Both the position numbers and the translations under genes were made by a program. Source: CAIVAT01 sp964355945 (lineage in GTDB: Bacteria; Bacteroidota; Bacteroidia; Bacteroidales; FEN-979). Taken from it: DNA of 17,495 bases. Where the stretch lies: NCBI GenBank assembly GCA_964355945.1, contig CAYHGE010000075.1, positions 1-17,495 on the forward strand. Reading direction: 5' to 3'. Under the pieces are notes generated by a model. The model saw only the letters and a list, made by a program, of their open reading frames with translations. It was not told the DNA's origin and did not search any database. This document shows positions 13,201 to 17,495 of the stretch, piece by piece; the first letter of the stretch is position 1, and each line of letters starts with the position of its first letter.

Positions 13201-13306
13201 GCTCGTAGCTCAAATTTTTATAACCGATAAATCCGGCCAGGGTCAGTACACTGAAAAGCACGATGATCAGCGAAGGACGATTGATTGATATTTGTGTGAT
13301 ATTCAT
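10202..13306 (-). CDS. RND efflux pump inner-membrane transporter (AcrB/HAE1 family)
   Basis: At 1034 residues it has the usual length of hydrophobe/amphiphile-type RND pumps. The first transmembrane helix is SLIIVLFSVLTLAGFIGY. A periplasmic porter/docking region follows, beginning with QPVVVIKTMYPGAEPPEVE. TM4 carries GILVDD with the proton-relay pair Asp401-Asp402. A second large periplasmic loop precedes the C-terminal helices, where GLVAKNAILIVDF holds Lys931, the counterpart of the relay lysine. These residues indicate a working proton/substrate antiporter. It is last in the tetR-channel-adaptor-pump operon, 11 bp after the adaptor. Known pumps of this layout export drugs, detergents, bile salts or dyes from periplasm or inner membrane through the trimeric complex. 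The actual substrate cannot be told from sequence. Confidence 0.95.
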   Translation of the reverse strand: MNITQISINRPSLIIVLFSVLTLAGFIGYKNLSYELMPDFNQPVVVIKTMYPGAEPPEVETSVSRKIEDALSNLEGVDYLVTKSLPNASIIIVNLKYGTDLGKTMQDAQRYIDNIRKDLPSDIQSPVMSKVSPNDLPVMSVSAASNLQGPEFYQKMKDEFLPQIQQLKGVAEITLLGGEEREIEVKVNQEKLKLYKISLSQVTDAINRSGLDLPAGKVQTTTENNSVRLTGKFATIDDIKNVQVAMPVPGSPVYVKDVATVTDGIREITSISRYNGKNGIGLLIKKQGDANAVDVSRLVRAKFKSIEKQYTNAGVQFVIADDSTDKTIAAVDSVVFDLFLAVILVSLVMLLFLRSFRNSLIVMIAIPTSLVTAFAVMWILGYTLNLMTLLAMSLIIGILVDDATVVLENIQRHLDMKKEKRAAALDGRMEIGFSALSITLVDVVVFLPILFLQVFVADMLKQFSIVVVTSTLTSLLVGFTLTPWMASRIGKSEDLKPTNFFNRFLLWFESNLQNFISWYGKQLAWVLSHKLIFAGIVLLLFAFTGVMFKQGIIGKELIATGDQGKFRLNLEFDKSTSVQQNNILSRQIEDFMLQQPEVSTVFSNIGGPGTGIGSLGVGASNKTEFTIQLKPAGERNNRPTEEFMKQSRAALQKQFPGINYSMAALGLIPRTAPIELTVSGSDPALVMKTGAALKSVIEKIPGADNVRLSVEEGSPEYKIIPDKDKLQRFGLTTAYVGMNIRSAFTGNDDATLTENGTEYPVRIRLDDFNRENFEDVNRLTIVNPTGMPIEVKQFAEVVQDNSPSLLERKDRQPAVTLTAEALGRPSGTVADDVVAWLKKNPLPAGVEMTWGSDIKRQNDSFGALGSVLIISFLLIYLVLVALYDSFIYPFVVLFSIPVAVIGAFLALNLTMSNLSLFSLLGLIMLMGLVAKNAILIVDFTNQLKAQGKSVMEALIMAGKERMRPILMTTLSMVIGMLPIALAKGTASEWKNGLAWVIIGGLLSSLILTVYLVPVVYYMVDGLKETFTKKTRFNI

Positions 13307-13317
13307 GGCTCACCGAT

Positions 13318-14367
13318 TTATTTAACGTTAACATTGGCACCGTCGAAAAGGTTGATAAACCCTCCGGTGATCATTACATCGCCTTCTGATAATCCGGCGC
13401 TCACCACAACTTTGTTTTTTGTCCGGGATGAGACGGAAATATTTTTAAGTACGGCTTTCCCGTTTTCAACCAGGTAAAGCTGCGGGTGAACAGATGACCC
13501 GACAATGGCAGAAGCCGGTATGACCATGCGTTTACCGCCTTTATTTTCTGCCAGTATCACTTTGCCAAACATACCGGCTTTGATGGTTAATTCCGGGGTG
13601 TTGTTAATGGTGAACTGCACCGGGAAGCTGCTGGCAACATTTGCCCTGCTTCCGATCAGGGTTGCCTTTCCCGAAAGAACGACCTCAGGAAAAGCATCCA
13701 CCACAACATTATACGTGGTATTGGTATTGAACAGGTTTAGATCCGCTTCGGGAACCGTTACCGTAAATTTCAGTTGAGCGATGTCTGTAATCTGAAGCAG
13801 CGGGATACCCGGAGCTGCAAATGCCCCAACCTCGGTCAGTTTTGCCGTCACGATCCCATCAAATGGCGCGGTGATGGTGGTTTTACTGATTTGCTCCATC
13901 AAAGTGCTTTTTTGAACCCGGGCAGATTTCAGACCAAGTTCAGCTTTCTCAAGGAGCACCCCCTGAACGGCATCAGCCTTTGTGAGGATCGTATAGCGCT
14001 TCACATCAGCCTCCAGTCCTTCAATTTGAACCTCGACTGACTGAAGTTGCAGGTTTAGCAATGAGTTATCCAGTTGTAATAAGGGCTGCCCTTTCTTTAC
14101 GTTGTTTCCTGCATCCACAAAAACTGCATTGATCTTCCCCTGGATTTCAGCGCTGAGTTTTGTTTCCTTGTTTGGTTCAAAGGTGCCGGAAAACGAATAA
14201 TCAGCATCAACTTCCTCCAAATGCAAGGTGTCGGCCTGTACATTGACGGCTTCCTCTTTGTTATAGGTATAAACTTGTTTGCGGGCTGTTTCTTTATTGG
14301 TCATTAAACGAATGACGACGAGGGCGAACAGCATGACTGGTATGATGATATAAAGTGCTTTTTTCAT
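13318..14367 (-). CDS. RND efflux periplasmic adaptor (membrane fusion protein, HlyD/AcrA type)
   Basis: The 349-residue protein has an N-terminal membrane anchor (YIIIPVMLFALVVIRLM). A split lipoyl-like domain surrounds a short alpha-hairpin: first half GKINAVFVDAGNNVKKGQPL at 78-97, helices about 103-160, second half TTITAPFDGIVTAKLTEVGA at 163-182. A beta-barrel domain (LKFTVTVPEADLNLF and onward) and a membrane-proximal domain (VIPASAIVG, GLSEGDVMITGG) complete the fold. It links the pump to the TolC-type channel across the periplasm. The hairpin is short, as is usual in Bacteroidota members. It starts 3 bp after the channel gene and ends 11 bp before the pump gene, so the three are made together. 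Confidence 0.93.
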   Translation of the reverse strand: MKKALYIIIPVMLFALVVIRLMTNKETARKQVYTYNKEEAVNVQADTLHLEEVDADYSFSGTFEPNKETKLSAEIQGKINAVFVDAGNNVKKGQPLLQLDNSLLNLQLQSVEVQIEGLEADVKRYTILTKADAVQGVLLEKAELGLKSARVQKSTLMEQISKTTITAPFDGIVTAKLTEVGAFAAPGIPLLQITDIAQLKFTVTVPEADLNLFNTNTTYNVVVDAFPEVVLSGKATLIGSRANVASSFPVQFTINNTPELTIKAGMFGKVILAENKGGKRMVIPASAIVGSSVHPQLYLVENGKAVLKNISVSSRTKNKVVVSAGLSEGDVMITGGFINLFDGANVNVK

Positions 14368-14370
14368 TGC

Positions 14371-15699
14371 TTATTTATTTAAAATGTTGCCTGTTAATTT
14401 CTTTAATTCCAGATCTGCCTTCAGATACTCAACTACCGCAGTCAGATAATTTTGCTGGGCTTCGCGCAAGGCATTGTCAGCCAGCAGAACATCCGGAAGA
14501 CCTGCTGTGCCCTGTGCCTGTTGCAAAATCGTTTGCCCGTAAACAGATTGTGCCAGCGCAATCTGTGAAAGGGTGGTTTCCAGTGAATGTTGTGCGACAC
14601 TTCTTTGCTGTCTGGCATTGTCTGTCTGCATGTTGGTTTGCCCGGTGATCAAACTCTGCTGGAGCTCACTGTTCCTGACTTCCAGTTTCTTCTGATTGAT
14701 TTTACGCTGGGTGATCGTTCCGTTGAACAGGGGATAGGTCAATTGAAGTCCGGCATATCCTACAGTATGGAATTTTAAAAATTCGTTGGGTTGTTTGTCA
14801 TACCCAAAACCGGAGGTTCCATAGGAGCCATATAACGACAGGGAGGGAAGCCGTGAATTCTTCAATGTTCGGAGTTCGCTGACAAGCAACCTCGACTGTG
14901 TTTCCGAAAGACGAATATCGATGGTTGCAGTGCTTTTATATCCCCTGTTTTCGGGATGGGATAATGAAATAGGTTCTATCCCGATGGACCGATCCCCGGA
15001 GATGCCCATTGTGAATTTCAAAGCATTGAGCACCTGTTCGTATTTGTTAGCTATTATTTCACGCTGATTGGTCAACTGGTCAATTTGCAACTGGACCTTG
15101 CTAACATCAGTGCCTTTTGCAAGCAATTGCTCTTTCAGCAATTGCAGGTTTTTAAGTAATTTTTTATTGTTAGTGAGGTTGCTGTCAATGAATGTACGCT
15201 GACTATTCAGTATCTGTCCATTATAATACAAATTGGATATTTCAAAAAAGACCTGTTCTGTTGTTTTCTGAACCTGTAATCCACTGATTTCTGTTCCGAT
15301 CTTCGTTGATTGGATGGCACCATAGACAAGTGGATTATACACTGATAATGTCAGTTGCAAATTGGCATTGATGTTATGCGGAACACCAAATTGCACCTCT
15401 TTAAATTGCCCGTCCGGCCCCCCGAAAGCCGATAAGGGCATAAACTGGTAAGGAAGGTTGGCGTAGTAGCGGTAGTCGGCGTTGACATTTACTTTGGGAA
15501 CCAGGTTTGCCAGGGCTTCCTGGTGCTTCTGTCCGCCAATCTCTCTTGAGTTTCGGCTTATTTGCAAGCTCTTGTTTTGTACCAGGGCTGTATCAATGCA
15601 CTGTTGCAATGTCAATACCTGGCTTTGAGCGCTCCCGGCAACTAATGTGGTCGCGAGCAGCAATAATAAAATTTTATGTTTGTGAATGTTTACTAACAT
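14371..15699 (-). CDS. TolC-family outer-membrane efflux channel
   Basis: The 442-residue protein starts with a signal peptide (ILLLLLATTLVAGSAQSQ). It contains the duplicated outer-membrane efflux protein pattern: LTLQQCIDTALVQNKSLQIS near the mature N-terminus, long helices with polar heptads, and a second repeat beginning TIDIRLSETQSRLLVSELRT followed by PSLSLYGSYGTSGFGYD. The C-terminal repeat ends ALREAQQNYLTAVVEYLKAD. Trimers of such proteins form the exit duct of RND systems. It is the second gene of the efflux operon, placed about 100 bp after the TetR gene and 3 bp before the adaptor. A degenerate version of the TetR-gene palindrome (GTGAATGTTTAC, 15682-15693) overlaps its first codons. 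Confidence 0.93.
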   Translation of the reverse strand: MLVNIHKHKILLLLLATTLVAGSAQSQVLTLQQCIDTALVQNKSLQISRNSREIGGQKHQEALANLVPKVNVNADYRYYANLPYQFMPLSAFGGPDGQFKEVQFGVPHNINANLQLTLSVYNPLVYGAIQSTKIGTEISGLQVQKTTEQVFFEISNLYYNGQILNSQRTFIDSNLTNNKKLLKNLQLLKEQLLAKGTDVSKVQLQIDQLTNQREIIANKYEQVLNALKFTMGISGDRSIGIEPISLSHPENRGYKSTATIDIRLSETQSRLLVSELRTLKNSRLPSLSLYGSYGTSGFGYDKQPNEFLKFHTVGYAGLQLTYPLFNGTITQRKINQKKLEVRNSELQQSLITGQTNMQTDNARQQRSVAQHSLETTLSQIALAQSVYGQTILQQAQGTAGLPDVLLADNALREAQQNYLTAVVEYLKADLELKKLTGNILNK

Positions 15700-15799
15700 G
15701 ATTGGATAAATTTTTTTGATATTCTATTTTATTTCGTATTTTTCAGACAATAAGTATCTGATATGTAATGCTTATCATCAGTATGATGGCCAGGTAGTT

Positions 15800-16393
15800 T
15801 CATATTTGTTTGGATTTAATCAGCGAAAGAAGTGAAAGTATCATATTTTCTCCGGCCCGTATTAATTCGAATTGGAAATTGGCAGTTCGCCATTTAAACA
15901 TTTGAAGTTTGAATGTTCCCATAACAATGTGCACCAGTTCATCAGTCGTAATGGCATTTGTGAAAACACCTTTTTGCTGTCCTTCCATGATGACTGGCAC
16001 CAGGTGCTTCATTTTAATATTCATTAGTTTCAGGATGGCCTCGTTGATCTGTTGCGTCTCTTCCATCAATCCATCGGAAAATACGGCTACTACAAAATGA
16101 GGATGTAAATCGAAAAATCTGAATTGTTCACGGAATATGGCTTTAAAATGTTCTTCAGGACCTGATGAAACGGATATACTGGACAATCGCTGGTCAATGC
16201 TTTCCGCTAAAAATGTCAGCATGGCAATGATAATTTCCTCTTTACTTGTGAAATGCCGGTATATGGCACTTTCCGAAAATTTCATTTCTTTCGCCAGGTT
16301 TTTTATTGTCAACCCACTAACGCCGGATACCGTTAGTATTCTGCCGGCCGCTGTTGTGATCTCTAATTGCCTGTCTGACAGTGCTGTTATCAT
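15800..16393 (-). CDS. TetR/AcrR-family transcriptional regulator of the efflux operon
   Basis: The 197-residue protein has a TetR DNA-binding domain in residues about 8-55: a first helix around ITTAAGRIL, then SGLTIKNLAKEMKFSESAIY (helix-turn-helix), then RHFTSKEEII. The remainder is helical and variable, as expected for a ligand pocket. Relatives repress efflux genes until an exported compound binds. It is transcribed in the same direction as, and immediately before, the TolC-type channel, adaptor and pump genes, so it most likely autoregulates the whole operon. A palindrome overlapping the predicted transcription start supports this. The inducing ligand is unknown. Confidence 0.9.
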   Translation of the reverse strand: MITALSDRQLEITTAAGRILTVSGVSGLTIKNLAKEMKFSESAIYRHFTSKEEIIIAMLTFLAESIDQRLSSISVSSGPEEHFKAIFREQFRFFDLHPHFVVAVFSDGLMEETQQINEAILKLMNIKMKHLVPVIMEGQQKGVFTNAITTDELVHIVMGTFKLQMFKWRTANFQFELIRAGENMILSLLSLIKSKQI

Positions 16394-16421
16394 TATCAGG
16401 AATGTTAAAAAGGTGATGTGT

Positions 16422-16467
16422 GTGAATATTCACTCTGCAAAGATAAGCTGAATTATTCAAAATGCAA
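16422..16467 (-). promoter_or_regulatory. promoter and TetR-type operator of the efflux operon
   Basis: On the reverse strand a TTG (16465-16467) is separated by exactly 19 bp from TATCTTTG (16438-16445), an excellent match to the Bacteroidota -33/-7 promoter. Just downstream lies the perfect 12-bp palindrome GTGAATATTCAC (16422-16433), at the expected transcription start and 28 nt before the TetR ATG. A repressor bound there would block initiation. The elements are seen directly; the binding is inferred. Confidence 0.75.
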
Positions 16468-16684
16468 GTTTTATTTTATTCAGATTGGAATCATCACCAT
16501 TGAACGCATGAGAGAGCTTTTCAATTTCGGAGAGTAAGTTAGAACAGAATCTATCCGGTAAAGCAGGTATAAAGCACAGGGGATAAGGGATTCAGATAAC
16601 TGCCGGTGATTATTCCCCCCTTAAATCATAAAATCTTATACATCAAATTGTGAATTTCATAACAGCATGGGGGGGGTGCGGATG
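16468..16684. other. divergent intergenic region
   Basis: This gap lies between the efflux promoter and the promoter of the forward-strand barrel gene. No gene or RNA was recognised. It includes a run of six C (about 16615-16620) and a run of eight G (16669-16676) just before the barrel gene's -7 box. Confidence 0.5.
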
Positions 16685-16692
16685 TACATTTG
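16685..16692 (+). promoter_or_regulatory. -7 box of the right-edge beta-barrel gene
   Basis: TACATTTG fits TAnnTTTG and lies 26 nt before the ATG at 16719. No TTG stands 19-21 bp upstream. The spacer region instead contains eight consecutive G residues at 16669-16676. Confidence 0.5.
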
Positions 16693-16718
16693 CTTCTCAT
16701 TTATCAATTGAAAATTTC

Positions 16719-17495
16719 ATGCGATCCCAAAGTGTATTGATAAGTTTCCTTCTGGTGTGTTTCTCCTGTATTGAGGAAAATTATTTGCATGCTGCAACTT
16801 CTTCCGGGGACAGTACCCTGTCAAAAAGAAAAGACACCCTGGTGGTATCTGTTGATTTCATGTCGAGTGCCATTTATTCAGGCAGGAATTACGGGATGGA
16901 ACAAATAGGGTTGAATCCATCCATAATTTATAATCATAAATCAGGACTGACTTTCAGTGTGTACAGTTATGGTATGGGGGAAGCCCCGGGGCTGATAACC
17001 CTTACAGACCTGGGGGTATCCTTCAGACTGCGGGTACATCCTAAACTTACGATTACCCCGGGTTATGATTACTTATATAACGTGCTGGAGCCCAATAAAG
17101 TGCTTTTCAATGCGCTGAACCTTGGGATTGGGTTAAATCTCAGGATATTCTCGATCAGCAATTACCTGGGGTTCAGCTTTGGCGGTGGTATGTCCAGCTG
17201 GTATGAGGAGTTGTCTTTGTCTAAATACATCAACGTGTTTTACCGGGAAAAAGTGTCTTTGGCAATCGCCCCGACATGCGTTGGTATCATGGGAACGAAA
17301 TTTTCTCAGACCTTGATATACGATGGTGAAATTGATACGACAACGTCATTGGATTCCTATGATTTCCTGCCTCTTTGTATAGGCCTTCAACTGCCGGTCA
17401 CACTTACAGTCCGATCGTTTGCATTGACCGTTTCCCCTCATTATGATATTCCATTGAATATTATCAGGCCCACGGAATTAAGTTTACCTGGTAAT
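16719..17495 (+). CDS. outer-membrane beta-barrel protein, 3' end beyond the window
   Basis: An open frame of 259 codons begins at ATG and is still open at the right edge, so the gene is partial. The N-terminus is a signal-like hydrophobic segment (VLISFLLVCFSCIEE). A short polar segment follows, then alternating strands and turns: VVSVDFMSSAIYSGRNYGM, NPSIIYNHKSGLTFSVYSYG, LGVSFRLRVHPKLTITPGYD, LGIGLNLRIFSISNYLGFSF, and later LTVRSFALTVSPHYDIPLNI. This matches transporter-like or adhesin-like outer-membrane barrels of Bacteroidota, though no specific family was recognised. The Cys in FSC could alternatively be a lipid-modified Cys, but the lipobox is poor. It is transcribed away from the efflux operon. 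Confidence 0.75.
   Translation, partial: MRSQSVLISFLLVCFSCIEENYLHAATSSGDSTLSKRKDTLVVSVDFMSSAIYSGRNYGMEQIGLNPSIIYNHKSGLTFSVYSYGMGEAPGLITLTDLGVSFRLRVHPKLTITPGYDYLYNVLEPNKVLFNALNLGIGLNLRIFSISNYLGFSFGGGMSSWYEELSLSKYINVFYREKVSLAIAPTCVGIMGTKFSQTLIYDGEIDTTTSLDSYDFLPLCIGLQLPVTLTVRSFALTVSPHYDIPLNIIRPTELSLPGN

Overview
The window looks like a chromosomal segment of a member of the Bacteroidota, probably an environmental Bacteroidales-type organism. The evidence is moderate GC content, outer-membrane beta-barrels and lipoproteins typical of the phylum, promoters of the Bacteroidota type (a TAnnTTTG -7 box, in the best case 19 bp from a TTG), and protein families common there. No RNA genes and no CRISPR array were seen.

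Region 1 (1-4005) is an accessory patch rich in toxin-antitoxin parts, many of them broken. It begins with a 20-bp perfect palindrome, a reverse-strand terminator and a possible ssb tail remnant. A small-protein/zeta-type ATPase pair follows, with the ATPase truncated. Next comes an orphan AbiEi-type antitoxin with its own inverted-repeat operator. Divergent from it is a 518-residue protein joining an AbiEi-like winged-helix module to a class II Fic AMP-transferase. An array of six short repeats at 31- and 41-bp steps lies upstream of this gene and runs into its first codons. A piece of a HipA-type kinase is attached directly behind the Fic stop codon. This region is the best candidate for something undescribed.

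Region 2 (4006-9187, all reverse strand) holds a large multi-PAS histidine kinase whose extracytoplasmic sensor domain carries a c-type haem motif. It also holds a three-gene unit: a small beta-barrel, a glycerophosphodiester phosphodiesterase lipoprotein and a second beta-barrel. The first two genes overlap and the last two are 4 bp apart.

Region 3 (9243-10096) is a single-gene unit for a DUF2202 ferritin-like lipoprotein, with a promoter and a clear intrinsic terminator.

Region 4 (10202-16467, reverse strand) is a complete tripartite RND efflux operon in the order TetR regulator, TolC-type channel, periplasmic adaptor, RND pump. The TetR gene has a textbook Bacteroidota promoter, with a 12-bp palindrome where the operator should be. 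This suggests autoregulated, ligand-inducible efflux.

Region 5 (16685 to the right edge, forward strand) is the start of another outer-membrane beta-barrel gene that runs off the window. Its promoter region contains a run of eight G residues.
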